Positions 12,043 through 24,936 are shown, numbered from the stretch's first letter. The stretch: DNA of 64,000 nt from Trichomonas vaginalis G3 (GCF_026262505.1 NC_067203.1:10106001-10170000), one strand, 5' to 3'. Numbers and translations: made by a program. The notes: generated by a model not told the origin, from the sequence alone.

Positions 12043-15000
12043 CCTCCATGTTAGAAAACATGTTAGAAAAGGTGTTAGATCTAACATTCTAACATAAACA
12101 TTATTTTTGGATCATTTACACTCATTACGATGAAGAAGTCTTGACAAAACATTTACGCTCATGTTTGACAAAACATTTACACTCATTACGATGAAGAAGT
12201 TTCGACAAAACATGTACGATGAAGAAATCATGACAAAACATTTACACTCATTACGATGAAGAAATCATGACAAAACATTTACGCTCATGTTTGACAAAGC
12301 ATATACGATGAAGAAATCATGACAAAACATTTACGAAGAAGTTTTGACACGAAGTGAAGATTTGCACTTCGTCAAAAAAGTGAAGGTTCGACAAAACATT
12401 TACGTTCATGTTTGACAAAACATTTACGCTCATTACGATGAAGAAATCATGACAAAACATTTACGATGAAGAAGTCTTGACAAAACATTTACGTTCATGT
12501 TTGACAAAGCATATACGATGAAGAAATCATGACAAAACATTTACGAAGAAGTTTTGACACGAAGTGAAGATTTGCACTTCGTCAAAAAAGTGAAGGTTCG
12601 ACAAAACATTTACGTTCATGTTTGACAAAACATTTACGCTCATTACGATGAAGAAATCATGACAAAACATTTACGATGAAGAAGTCTTGACAAAACATTT
12701 ACGTTCATGTTTGACAAAACATTTACGTTCATGTTTGACAAAACATTTACACTCATTACGATGAAGAAATCATGACAAAACATAAACGATGAATGATCAT
12801 GACAAAACATTTACGAAGAAGTTTTGACACGAAGTGAAGATTTGCACTTCGTCAAAAAAGTGAAGGTTCGACAAAACATTTACACTCATTACGATGAAGA
12901 AGTCTTGACAAAACATATACGCTCATTACGATGAAGAAATCATGAAAATTCATGAGGGTAGAAATGAGGGTAGAAATGAGGTTAGATCTAACCATCTACC
13001 CTAAACATTATTTTTGGGTCATTTACGCTCATTCCGATGAAGAAATCATGACAAAACATGTACGATGAAGAAATCATGACAAAACATTTACACTCATTAC
13101 GATGAAGAAATCATGACAAAACATTTACGCTCATGTTTGACAAAGCATATACGATGAAGAAATCATGACAAAACATTTACGAAGAAGTTTTGACACGAAG
13201 TGAAGATTTGCACTTCGTCAAAAAAGTGAAGGTTCGACAAAACATTTACGTTCATGTTTGACAAAACATTTACGCTCATTACGATGAAGAAATCATGACA
13301 AAACATTTACGATGAAGAAGTCTTGAAAAAACATTTACGTTCATGTTTGACAAAACATTTACGTTCATGTTTGACAAAACATTTACACTCATTACGATGA
13401 AGAAATCATGACAAAACATAAACGATGAATGATCATGACAAAACATTTACGAAGAAGTTTTGACACGAAGTGAAGATTTGCACTTCGTCAAAAAAGTGAA
13501 GGTTCGACAAAACATTTACACTCATTACGATGAAGAAGTCTTGACAAAACATATACGCTCATTACGATGAAGAAATCATGACAAAACATAAACGATGAAT
13601 GATCATGACAAAACATTTACACTCATTACGATGAAGAAATCATGACAAAACATTTACGCTCATGTTTGACAAAGCATATACGATGAAGAAATCATGACAA
13701 AACATTTACGAAGAAGTTTTGACACGAAGTGAAGATTTGCACTTCGTCAAAAAAGTGAAGGTTCGACAAAACATTTACGTTCATGTTTGACAAAACATTT
13801 ACGCTCATTACGATGAAGAAATCATGACAAAACATTTACGATGAAGAAGTCTTGACAAAACATTTACGTTCATGTTTGACAAAACATTTACGTTCATGTT
13901 TGACAAAACATTTACACTCATTACGATGAAGAAATCATGACAAAACATAAACGATGAATGATCATGACAAAACATTTACGAAGAAGTTTTGACACGAAGT
14001 GAAGATTTGCACTTCGTCAAAAAAGTGAAGGTTCGACAAAACATTTACACTCATTACGATGAAGAAGTCTTGACAAAACATATACGCTCATTACGATGAA
14101 GAAATCATGACAAAACATTTACGAAGAAGTTTTGACACGAAGTGAAGATTTGCACTTCGTCAAAAAAGTGAAGGTTCGACAAAACATTTACGTTCATGTT
14201 TGACAAAACATTTACGCTCATTACGATGAAGAAATCATGACAAAACATTTACGATGAAGAAGTCTTGACAAAACATTTACGTTCATGTTTGACAAAACAT
14301 TTACGTTCATGTTTGACAAAACATTTACACTCATTACGATGAAGAAATCATGACAAAACATAAACGATGAATGATCATGACAAAACATTTACGAAGAAGT
14401 TTTGACACGAAGTGAAGATTTGCACTTCGTCAAAAAAGTGAAGGTTCGACAAAACATTTACACTCATTACGATGAAGAAGTCTTGACAAAACATATACGC
14501 TCATTACGATGAAGAAATCATGACAAAACATAAACGATGAATGATCATGACAAAACATTTACACTCATTACGATGAAGAAATCATGACAAAACATTTACG
14601 CTCATGTTTGACAAAACATAAACGATGAATGATCATGACAAAACATTTACGAAGAAGTTTTGACACGAAGTGAAGATTTGCACTTCGTCAAAAAAGTGAA
14701 GGTTCGACAAAACATTTACGTTCATGTTTGACAAAACATTTACGCTCATTACGATGAAGAAATCATGACAAAACATTTACGATGAAGAAGTCTTGACAAA
14801 ACATTTACGTTCATGTTTGACAAAACATTTACGTTCATGTTTGACAAAACATTTACACTCATTACGATGAAGAAATCATGACAAAACATAAACGATGAAT
14901 GATCATGACAAAACATTTACGAAGAAGTTTTGACACGAAGTGAAGATTTGCACTTCGTCAAAAAAGTGAAGGTTCGACAAAACATTTACACTCATTACGA

Positions 15001-18000
15001 TGAAGAAGTCTTGACAAAACATTTACACTCATTACGATGAAGAAATCATGACAAAACATTTACGCTCATGTTTGACAAAGCATATACGATGAAGAAATCA
15101 TGACAAAACATTTACGAAGAAGTTTTGACACGAAGTGAAGATTTGCACTTCGTCAAAAAAGTGAAGGTTCGACAAAACATTTACGTTCATGTTTGACAAA
15201 ACATTTACGCTCATTACGATGAAGAAATCATGACAAAACATTTACGATGAAGAAGTCTTGACAAAACATTTACGTTCATGTTTGACAAAACATTTACGTT
15301 CATGTTTGACAAAACATTTACACTCATTACGATGAAGAAATCATGACAAAACATAAACGATGAATGATCATGACAAAACATTTACGAAGAAGTTTTGACA
15401 CGAAGTGAAGATTTGCACTTCGTCAAAAAAGTGAAGGTTCGACAAAACATTTACACTCATTACGATGAAGAAGTCTTGACAAAACATTTACACTCATTAC
15501 GATGAAGAAATCATGACAAAACATTTACGCTCATGTTTGACAAAGCATATACGATGAAGAAATCATGACAAAACATTTACGAAGAAGTTTTGACACGAAG
15601 TGAAGATTTGCACTTCGTCAAAAAAGTGAAGGTTCGACAAACATTTACGTTCATGTTTGACAAAACATTTACGCTCATTACGATGAAGAAATCATGACAA
15701 AACATTTACGATGAAGAAGTCTTGACAAAACATTTACGTTCATGTTTGACAAAACATTTACGTTCATGTTTGACAAAACATTTACACTCATTACGATGAA
15801 GAAATCATGACAAAACATAAACGATGAATGATCATGACAAAACATTTACGAAGAAGTTTTTGACACGAAGTGAAGATTTGCACTTCGTCAAAAAAGTGAA
15901 GGTTCGACAAAACATTTACACTCATTACGATGAAGAAATCATGACAAAACATAAACGATGAATGATCATGACAAAACATTTACGAAGAAGTTTTGACACG
16001 AAGTGAAGATTTGCACTTCGTCAAAAAAGTGAAGGTTCGACAAAACATTTACACTCATTACGATGAAGAAGTCTTGACAAAACATATACGCTCATTACGA
16101 TGAAAAAGTCATGACAAAACATAAACGATGAATGATCATGACAAAACATTTACACTCATTACGATGAAGAAATCATGACAAAACATTTACGCTCATGTTT
16201 GACAAAGCATATACGATGAAGAAATCATGACAAAACATTTACGAAGAAGTTTTGACACGAAGTGAAGATTTGCACTTCGTCAAAAAAGTGAAGGTTCGAC
16301 AAAACATTTACGTTCATGTTTGACAAAACATTTACGCTCATTACGATGAAGAAATCATGACAAAACATTTACGATGAAGAAGTCTTGACAAAACATTTAC
16401 GTTCATGTTTGACAAAACATTTACGTTCATGTTTGACAAAACATTTACACTCATTACGATGAAGAAATCATGACAAAACATAAACGATGAATGATCATGA
16501 CAAAACATTTACGAAGAAGTTTTGACACGAAGTGAAGATTTGCACTTCGTCAAAAAAGTGAAGGTTCGACAAAACATTTACACTCATTACGATGAAGAAG
16601 TCTTGACAAAACATATACGCTCATTACGATGAAGAAATCATGAAAATTCATGAGGGTAGAAATGAGGGTAGAAATGAGGTTAGATCTAACCATCTACCCT
16701 AAACATTATTTTTGGGTCATTTACGCTCATTTCCGATGAAGAAATCATGACAAAACATGTACGATGAAGAAATCATGACAAAACATTTACACTCATTACG
16801 ATGAAGAAATCATGACAAAACATTTACGCTCATGTTTGACAAAGCATATACGATGAAGAAATCATGACAAAACATTTACGAAGAAGTTTTGACACGAAGT
16901 GAAGATTTGCACTTCGTCAAAAAAGTGAAGGTTCGACAAAACATTTACGTTCATGTTTGACAAAACATTTACGCTCATTACGATGAAGAAATCATGACAA
17001 AACATTTACGATGAAGAAGTCTTGACAAAACATTTACGTTCATGTTTGACAAAACATTTACGTTCATGTTTGACAAAACATTTACACTCATTACGATGAA
17101 GAAGTCTTGACAAAACATTTACGAAGAAGTTTTGACACGAAGTGAAGATTTGCACTTCGTCAAAAAAGTGAAGGTTCGACAAAACATTTACGTTCATGTT
17201 TGACAAAACATTTACGCTCATTACGATGAAGAAATCATGACAAAACATTTACGATGAAGAAGTCTTGACAAAACATTTACGTTCATGTTTGACAAAACAT
17301 TTACGTTCATGTTTGACAAAACATTTACACTCATTACGATGAAGAAATCATGAGGTAGAAATGAGGGTAGAAATGAGGTTAGATCTAACCATCTACCCTA
17401 AACATTATTTTTGGGTCATTTACGCTCATTCCGATGAAGAAATCATGACAAAACATGTACGATGAAGAAATCATGACAAAACATGTACGCTCATTACGAT
17501 GAAGAAGTCTTGACAAAACATTTACGCTCATGTTTGACAAAACATTTACGTTCATGTTTGACAAAACATTTACGCTCATTACGATGAAGAAATCATGAAA
17601 ATTCATGAGGGTAGAAATGAGGGTAGAAATGAGGTTAGATCTAACCATCTACCCTAAACATTATTTTTGGGTCATTTACGCTCATTCCGATGAAGAAATC
17701 ATGACAAAACATGTACGATGAAGAAATCATGACAAAACATGTACGCTCATTACGATGAAGAAATCATGACAAAACATTTACGCTCATTACGATGAAGAAA
17801 TCATGAAAATTCATGAGGGTAGAAATGAGGTTAGATCTAACCATCTACCCTAAACATTATTTTTGGGTCATTTACGCTCATTCCGATGAAGAAATCATGA
17901 CAAAACATAAACGATGAATGATCATGACAAAACATTTACGAAGAAGTTTTGACACGAAGTGAAGATTTGCACTTCGTCAAAAAAGTGAAGGTTCGACAAA

Positions 18001-20585
18001 ACATTTACACTCATTACGATGAAGAAGTCTTGACAAAACATATACGCTCATTACGATGAAGAAATCATGAAAATTCATGAGGGTAGAAATGAGGGTAGAA
18101 ATGAGGTTAGATCTAACCATCTACCCTAAACATTATTTTTGGGTCATTTACGCTCATTCCGATGAAGAAATCATGACAAAACATGTACGATGAAGAAATC
18201 ATGACAAAACATTTACACTCATTACGATGAAGAAATCATGACAAAACATTTACGCTCATGTTTGACAAAGCATATACGATGAAGAAATCATGACAAAACA
18301 TTTACGAAGAAGTTTTGACACGAAGTGAAGATTTGCACTTCGTCAAAAAAGTGAAGGTTCGACAAAACATTTACGTTCATGTTTGACAAAACATTTACGC
18401 TCATTACGATGAAGAAATCATGACAAAACATTTACGATGAAGAAGTCTTGACAAAACATTTACGTTCATGTTTGACAAAACATTTACGTTCATGTTTGAC
18501 AAAACATTTACACTCATTACGATGAAGAAATCATGACAAAACATTTACGCTCATTACGATGAAGAAGTCTTGACAAAACATTTACGAAGAAGTTTTGACA
18601 CGAAGTGAAGATTTGCACTTCGTCAAAAAAGTGAAGGTTCGACAAAACATTTACGTTCATGTTTGACAAAACATTTACGCTCATTACGATGAAGAAATCA
18701 TGACAAAACATTTACGATGAAGAAGTCTTGACAAAACATTTACGTTCATGTTTGACAAAACATTTACGTTCATGTTTGACAAAACATTTACACTCATTAC
18801 GATGAAGAAATCATGAAAATTCATGAGGGTAGAAATGAGGGTAGAAATGAGGTTAGATCTAACCATCTACCCTAAACATTATTTTTGGGTCATTTACGCT
18901 CATTCCGATGAAGAAATCATGACAAAACATGTACGATGAAGAAATCATGACAAAACATGTACGCTCATTACGATGAAGAAGTCTTGACAAAACATTTACG
19001 CTCATGTTTGACAAAACATTTACGTTCATGTTTGACAAAACATTTACGCTCATTACGATGAAGAAATCATGAAAATTCATGAGGGTAGAAATGAGGGTAG
19101 AAATGAGGTTAGATCTAACCATCTACCCTAAACATTATTTTTGGGTCATTTACGCTCATTCCGATGAAGAAATCATGACAAAACATGTACGATGAAGAAA
19201 TCATGACAAAACATGTACGCTCATTACGATGAAGAAATCATGACAAAACATTTACGCTCATTACGATGAAGAAATCATGAAAATTCATGAGGGTAGAAAT
19301 GAGGTTAGATCTAACCATCTACCCTAAACATTATTTTTGGGTCATTTACGCTCATTCCGATGAAGAAATCATGACAAAACATAAACGATGAATGATCATG
19401 ACAAAACATTTACGAAGAAGTTTTGACACGAAGTGAAGATTTGCACTTCGTCAAAAAAGTGAAGGTTCGACAAAACATTTACACTCATTACGATGAAGAA
19501 GTCTTGACAAAACATATACGCTCATTACGATGAAAAAGTCATGACAAAACATAAACGATGAAGAAATCATGACAAAACATTTACGCTCATGTTTGACAAA
19601 ACATTTACACTCATTACGATGAAGAAGTCTTGACAAAACATATACGATGAATGATCATGACAAAACATTTACGATGAAGAAGTCTTGACAAAACATTTAC
19701 GATGAAGAAGTCTTGACAAAACATAAACGAAGAGATTCCGTATGAAAATTCAAGACCCTTTGGGTCTCGCCGCTTAGCGGCTGAGGGTAGAAATGAGGGT
19801 AGAAATGAGGTTAGATCTAACCATCTACCCTAAACATTATTTTTGGATCATTTACGCTCATGTTTGACAAAGCATATACGCTCATTACGATGAAGTCATG
19901 ACAAAACATATACGATGAAGTCATGACAAAACATATACGATGAAGTCATGACAAAACATTTACGATGAAATCATGACAAAACATATACGATGAAGTCTTG
20001 ACAAATCATTTACGATGAAATCATGACAAAACATATACGATGAAGTCTTGACAAATCATTTACGATGAAATCATGACAAAACATATACGAAGAAATCATG
20101 ACAAAACATATACGATGAAGTCTTGACAAATCATTTACGATGAGGTCATGACAAAACATATACGAAGAAATCATGACAAAACATTTACGTTCATGTTTGA
20201 CAAAACATTTACGATGAGGTCATGACAAAACATTTACGATGAAATCATGACAAAACATATACGATGAGGTCATGACAAAACATATACGAAGAAATCATGA
20301 CAAAACATTTACGTTCATGTTTGACAAAACATTTACGATGAGGTCATGACAAAACATATACGAAGAAATCATGACAAAACATTTACGTTCATGTTTGACA
20401 AAACATTTACGATGAGGTCATGACAAAACATTTACGATGAAATCATGACAAAACATATACGATGAGGTCATGACAAAACATATACGAAGAAATCATGACA
20501 AAACATTTACGTTCATGTTTGACAAAACATTTACGATGAGGTCATGACAAAACATTTACGATGAAATCATGACAAAACATTTACG
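12043..20585. repeat. Right-arm satellite, inverted relative to the left
   Basis: Same repeat family as 5.6-10.5 kb but reverse-complemented. GACAAAACATTTACG words recur hundreds of times. About 24 copies of a fold-back unit (GACACGAAGTG...CACTTCGTC) and about ten copies of the GGTTAGATCTAACC unit are visible. Composite blocks of several hundred bases repeat almost unchanged from 12.3 to 16.7 kb, showing higher-order amplification. The array becomes simpler (alternating CATGACAAAACATATACGA words) after 19,860. Open frames here are repeat artefacts. Confidence 0.92.
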
Positions 20586-20596
20586 AAGAAGTTTAT

Positions 20597-20694
20597 TTCC
20601 TGGACTGTTGTCTAAATGTCATGTTGTCAGTAATTTTAAGAGAAGTTAATTAACCTGGTAGCACATGGTAACATGGTAACATGGTAACAGTGAA
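20597..20694 (+). promoter_or_regulatory. Conserved iteron-like module, right-arm copy
   Basis: GTTGTCTAAATGTCATGTTG, then AGAGAAGTTAATTAACCTGG, then three ACATGGTA-type direct repeats. It closely matches the repeat unit of the Polinton array (GTTGTCAAAATGTCATGTTG, AGAGAAGTTAAATGACCTGG, three CCTGGTGA words). It sits at the border between satellite and single-copy sequence. Confidence 0.65.
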
Positions 20695-21085
20695 AACATT
20701 AATGTAAACATTATTTTTGCTGAATTCAACAACAAAATGAACGAGGTCAGGATGTATGCAAATACCTTTGAATTCATTCATAAATGCCTTAGTAAGATCA
20801 TAAAATGTTTGTTTTGAGGTCGAGCCACTTTTGGCTCCACCGTATTCTTTCAACCAAAACTCAAGAATTTTCCTGTGTGAATTTTGTATAAAAAGCAACC
20901 GTCTGAATTCAGGCGATTGCTATATTCTTCACAAAATGCCTTATAATACTCTTCGTTCTACAAAGCAAGCATATCATTGGTTTGAAAACCAACAGATAAA
21001 AGAAATTTTAGAAGAATTTCCTCATATGATTGCTTCCCTCGGAAAACCGAGGGAAGAGATTCCGTACAAAAATTCAAGAGGGTAG
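20650..21085. other. Island with two overlapping candidate short genes, unresolved
   Basis: Minus-strand frame 20,650-20,898 has a protein-like composition (KILEFWLKEYGG, FYDLTKAFMNEFKG). Plus-strand frame 20,831-21,085 (ending HMIASLGKPREEIPY) is also open. They overlap, so at most one is likely real. Both arms keep the segment, but the left version is damaged, so conservation does not decide it. Neither matches a family I recognise. A CCTCGG/CCGAGG hairpin lies at ~21,038-21,055. Confidence 0.3.
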
Positions 21086-21272
21086 AAATGAGGTTAGATC
21101 TACCCTTCTACCCTAAAATATATTTTGGGTCATTTACACTCATTATGATGAAGAAATCATGACAAAACATATACGATGAATGATCATGACAAAACATTTA
21201 TGTTATACAGTAATGTTAGTCATGAATGTTTGTCCTACGTGTTGGCGTTAGTGTTGAAAAATAATGTTTGTC

Positions 21273-21977
21273 CTACATGAAGCCGTACAAGCGTTTGAAT
21301 TTGTTTATGCATAAGATTACTCTCTTGTTTTCTGTATCTATCATAGAAACATAAGCAGCACCTGTTTTTGTAAAGTTTATATGAAGTTTTCGATAGTTAA
21401 GACCTGTATAATAATAGAATGCGTCCTCATTCTCAACATAATAGTAGAACTCAAACGAATGCTTACCATAAGCTGTTATTTCAACAGCTTCGTCAGATAT
21501 TTCATCAACGAACTCATAAACTATATCGCCATACTTGTTTTTATTTCTATTGTTTTCAGATTTAGAACACCAACGAAGGTTTGAGATTCTGTTGTCCGTT
21601 CTATCATGATTTATATGGTCTATTTCTTTCAAATTGTTTGGATTTTCAATCCACTGTTCTGCAATAATTCTATGCTTTAAATGTGTTTTGTTGTTTAAAC
21701 TAAGCTCAATATAACCATGATTATTTAAGCATTCACTCTTAATATGTTTGTTTTTCTTTCGACGAATAGTAAAAGGATATGTCGTACAAATCTCATAATC
21801 TTCATGATTTCTCAATGTTTCCCATTGAGTTTGTTCCCCACTAACGTTCTCATTGACGTCCTCAATATCTTCTTCCTCACTGAACTCGTCAATATTTTCA
21901 CTAGCTCCTTCTGTAATGTTTTCATCGGCATTGTCATTGACTTCTTCTGTAATGTTAGATGTTGTTGTTTCGCTCAT
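21273..21977 (-). CDS. HNH endonuclease (right arm)
   Basis: A 234-residue protein predicted to cut DNA, as free-standing HNH nucleases of phages and large viruses do. The N-terminal ~60 residues are very acidic (EEEDIEDVNENVSG). Residues ~65-110 resemble the NUMOD4-like entry domain before an HNH core (YPFTIRRKKNKHIKS, then GYIELSL). The core follows: HRIIAEQW, EIDHINHDRTDNRISNLRW and SENNRNK, with the His-Asn-His metal-binding pattern. A C-terminal ~80-residue domain is unassigned. The gene diverges from the helicase pair across a ~70-100 bp gap. It is open in this arm and broken in the left arm. It belongs to the palindromic virus-like element. Confidence 0.85.
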   Translation of the reverse strand: MSETTTSNITEEVNDNADENITEGASENIDEFSEEEDIEDVNENVSGEQTQWETLRNHEDYEICTTYPFTIRRKKNKHIKSECLNNHGYIELSLNNKTHLKHRIIAEQWIENPNNLKEIDHINHDRTDNRISNLRWCSKSENNRNKNKYGDIVYEFVDEISDEAVEITAYGKHSFEFYYYVENEDAFYYYTGLNYRKLHINFTKTGAAYVSMIDTENKRVILCINKFKRLYGFM

Positions 21978-22077
21978 GTTCTTTCACTAATGTTAAAAAG
22001 TTATGTTGTACGAATTTTGAACAGAATTTAGAGCAGTTATGAAACAATGAAGTACTTTTACGCTATTGAAAGGAACT

Positions 22078-22884
22078 ATGAGAGTGAAGTACATGACAGC
22101 AATGACAAAAGGAACTAATATCAAACCTAATGAAATCGCTCACGAGGACATAGAGCTTAACAAGTACTTTGTGGAGTATCTTATAAGTGAAGAGTATGTA
22201 AGACCTTACTTCATGTTTGACAGCATGAATGAGGATGTTATTTCATGGTTAAAGAATATAAGCAATGTTTTCGGTAAGTACGTCATAGATGACAAAGGTC
22301 TTGTTGTATTTTATGAGACAGCAATACGAACACAGGAACTAATGGATATTATGCACTCAACAGCAAAGAAAGGATTTAGTACTATTGGCATGAATGAACA
22401 TTGCAGGAATGACATATACAACCTATGCTCACGAAAGCCTTACACAAAAGCAATACAAATGATAGAACATAAGTGTCTAAGGTCAGCAAATGAAATCATT
22501 ACTGTCAGTGGTTATGAAAGAACTGTTAGCAAAGATGAGTGGAAACAGCTATTCATATTAAGGAAGGACGTTGCTGAACTAGTTAAACCTGTTGCACAAA
22601 CATTGTTTCAGATAAGACCAGCAATGACTAAGAACCCTTTGACCTTAGTCAATGAGACCATAGAGGTTGAAGATAATGACATGAAAGAACTAGGAATGAA
22701 TGAGAGAAGTTGTGAAGGATGTTTGAGTCAAAACACATGGTTCTTCAGAGCTGTTAAGAAACTTAGTAAAGAACGACAGAAATATTTTATAGAGAAGTAT
22801 TGCAAAGGATGTGTAAATGAATTGCTTGAAATAGAACTTAGAGACACTTTCACACTAAAGGACTTGAGGAAAATAAGTACATGA
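22078..22884 (+). CDS. Unrecognised protein coupled to SF3 helicase
   Basis: About 268 residues from the ATG at 22,078. An earlier ATG at 22,048 opens a different frame, so the true start is uncertain. No family is recognised. An early RPYFMFDSMNED segment and its place directly before an SF3 helicase suggest it could be a diverged archaeo-eukaryotic-type primase module, as fused to helicases in D5-like proteins; this is inference, since no full primase motif set is clear. Cysteines cluster toward the C-terminus (ERSCEGCLSQN, EKYCKGCVNE), suggesting a metal site. Its stop overlaps the helicase start in an ATGA. The left-arm copy is broken. Confidence 0.6.
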   Translation: MRVKYMTAMTKGTNIKPNEIAHEDIELNKYFVEYLISEEYVRPYFMFDSMNEDVISWLKNISNVFGKYVIDDKGLVVFYETAIRTQELMDIMHSTAKKGFSTIGMNEHCRNDIYNLCSRKPYTKAIQMIEHKCLRSANEIITVSGYERTVSKDEWKQLFILRKDVAELVKPVAQTLFQIRPAMTKNPLTLVNETIEVEDNDMKELGMNERSCEGCLSQNTWFFRAVKKLSKERQKYFIEKYCKGCVNELLEIELRDTFTLKDLRKIST

Positions 22885-24936
22885 GTGAGGACGGTATTGA
22901 CATAGCTAGTGTTATAAATGACTTAAGAAGATGTGTTGTTGTTATTGACGGAGCACGTATGACATATCTAGTGAAAGATTATGATGGAATACGAGACACA
23001 ACAACACTTGTGTCAGTAGATAGCAAGGAATTCAATAAGCTCATGAAGAGTATTTATGTAGGACGTATTGAGGAGAAGGATGTGAACGCACTGATGATTT
23101 ATGAAGCGGGTCAGAACAAGAACTATCTTATGAAGTCAGGCATGAGATTCTTTGACGAAAGAGATGACATTTACAGCTATTTCAGAGGATATGAGTATGA
23201 GGTACTGAATGAAGTAGATGAGAACGTTATTGAAGGATATTTGAAACATGTTCACGATGTCATATGTAATGAGGATGAAGAGCTTTATGAGTATGTTTTG
23301 AACTGGTTCGCCTACATCGTTCAAAATCCTTGTGGAAAGACTGGAACAGTACTTTTGTTAATAGGAAAGCAAGGAACTGGTAAGAATGTACTTAGTAATG
23401 TTCTATGCGAGCTCATTAGCAAGTACGCCAACAATAATATAACGGCAATAGAGAATGTGGTTGGTAGATTCAATGCTGCTATTGAGAACATGAAGCTCAT
23501 CGTATGCAATGAACTAAGCTCATGCGATACGTCTAAGGTCATGAACCACGACGCACTAAAGTCAATAGTAACAGAGACTCAGTTGGACTTAAATCAGAAG
23601 TGTCAGCCAGTAAGAAAGATAGAGAATGTTTGTAATATCATCATGATATCTAACAACTTCAACTCAGTAAAGATTGACAAAGACGACAGAAGATTTGTTG
23701 TCATTGACGTAAGCAGCAGATACAAAGGAAATTACGAATATTTCTCAAATCTCATTGAAAGCTTTAATGAAGAGTTTTATTCAAACTTACTGACGTACTT
23801 CATGAAGAAAGATTTAAGTGAATTTGATGTAAGGAAGATACCATTCACCAGGGCTAAACAAGAACTCATCGAAATGAACAAAACACCTTACCAAATGTTT
23901 TACGAGGAGTTCTATGAAAAGTTTGTATCCGGATGGAATTGTACAGAGTGCTACAGAAGATATAAAGAATTTGCGAAGGAGAATGAATTCTTTGCATGTA
24001 GTTCAAATGTATTTGGTGGCAAGATGAGAGAATTTGTGAAAAGAAGTAGAAAGCGAGACGGTTCTGCAAGAAGTTATATTTACGAAGCAAGTATGATATT
24101 AGAAGGTCGTGGAAAGAAAGAAACAGTGAATTATGAGGAAGTGCTTGAAAAATTCATGGAGTACATGGGAAGCAATATAACATACAACAAAGACATATAC
24201 AGTGAGTTTAAGTACTATTGTGAACAGCATGAGATTGAAGTAATGAGTAAAGGAGACTTTGAAACGCTTATGAAAGACAGTGAGGAGGTCATACATGAAA
24301 CAATGATGAAATAGTTCATGAGAACAGTGAGGAGGTCATACATGAATGCAATGATGAAATAGTTCATGAGAACAGTGAGGAGGTCATACATGAATGCAAT
24401 GATGAAATAGTTCATGAGAACAGTGAGGAGGTCATACATGAGAACAGTGTTGAAATAGTTCATGAGAACAGTAGGAGGTCATACATGAGAATGTTGAAAT
24501 AGTTCATGAGAACAGTAAGGAGGTCATACATGAGAACAGTGTTGAAATAGTTCATGAGAACAGTGAGGAGGTCATACATGAGAACAGTGTTGAAATAGTT
24601 CATGAGAACAGTGAGGAGGTCATACATGAGAACAGTGATGAAATAGTTCATGAGAACAGTGAGGAGGTCGTTCATGAGAACAATAATGAAATAGTTCACG
24701 ATGTCGTTCGTGAAGAAGCCATTGCAACAAAGAATGAGATAAAGGATTTCATAGAACTTAACAAGGAGGAGTTTAAAGAAGGCTATGAAGTGAAAAGATG
24801 TGAAGAAGATTTCTTGGCGTATTTGAAGAAAAAGAGACTAAAGCCAATGGCTCAAAATAAGTTTCAATCGATGTTTGAAAAGAAACGTTTGAGCTATGGT
24901 GGTGTAAGAAGCACATATTACTTTGTTAAGAAGTGA
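22881..24936 (+). pseudogene. SF3 (D5-like) helicase with tandem-repeat tail (right arm)
   Basis: Replicative helicase of the palindromic element. The core is open over ~470 codons from 22,881. It has Walker A GKQGTGKN (about residue 160), Walker B ending IVCNELSS, SF3 motif C IIMISNN, and an arginine-finger region DDRRFVVIDV followed by YKGNYEYF. An N-terminal D5_N-like region precedes it. The end part carries 8-residue repeats (EEVIHENS/VEIVHENS) and then a ~75-residue domain ending STYYFVKK. The gene as a whole has at least one break. The core is strikingly similar to the Polinton helicase at 51,124-53,439. Initiator or helicase function is inferred from the family. Confidence 0.85.
24280..24690 (+). 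repeat. 24/48-bp coding tandem repeat (right arm; mirror at ~810-1,190)
   Basis: Alternating 24-bp units encode EEVIHENS-like and VEIVHENS-like octapeptides, about 16 units here. A few units read NDE in place of a repeat residue. Unit order differs between the two arms, showing independent expansion or conversion after duplication. Confidence 0.85.

Noticed and set aside
12043-20585. CRISPR-like array
   Set aside because: The repeats are contiguous with no unique spacers, and no cas-type genes are present.
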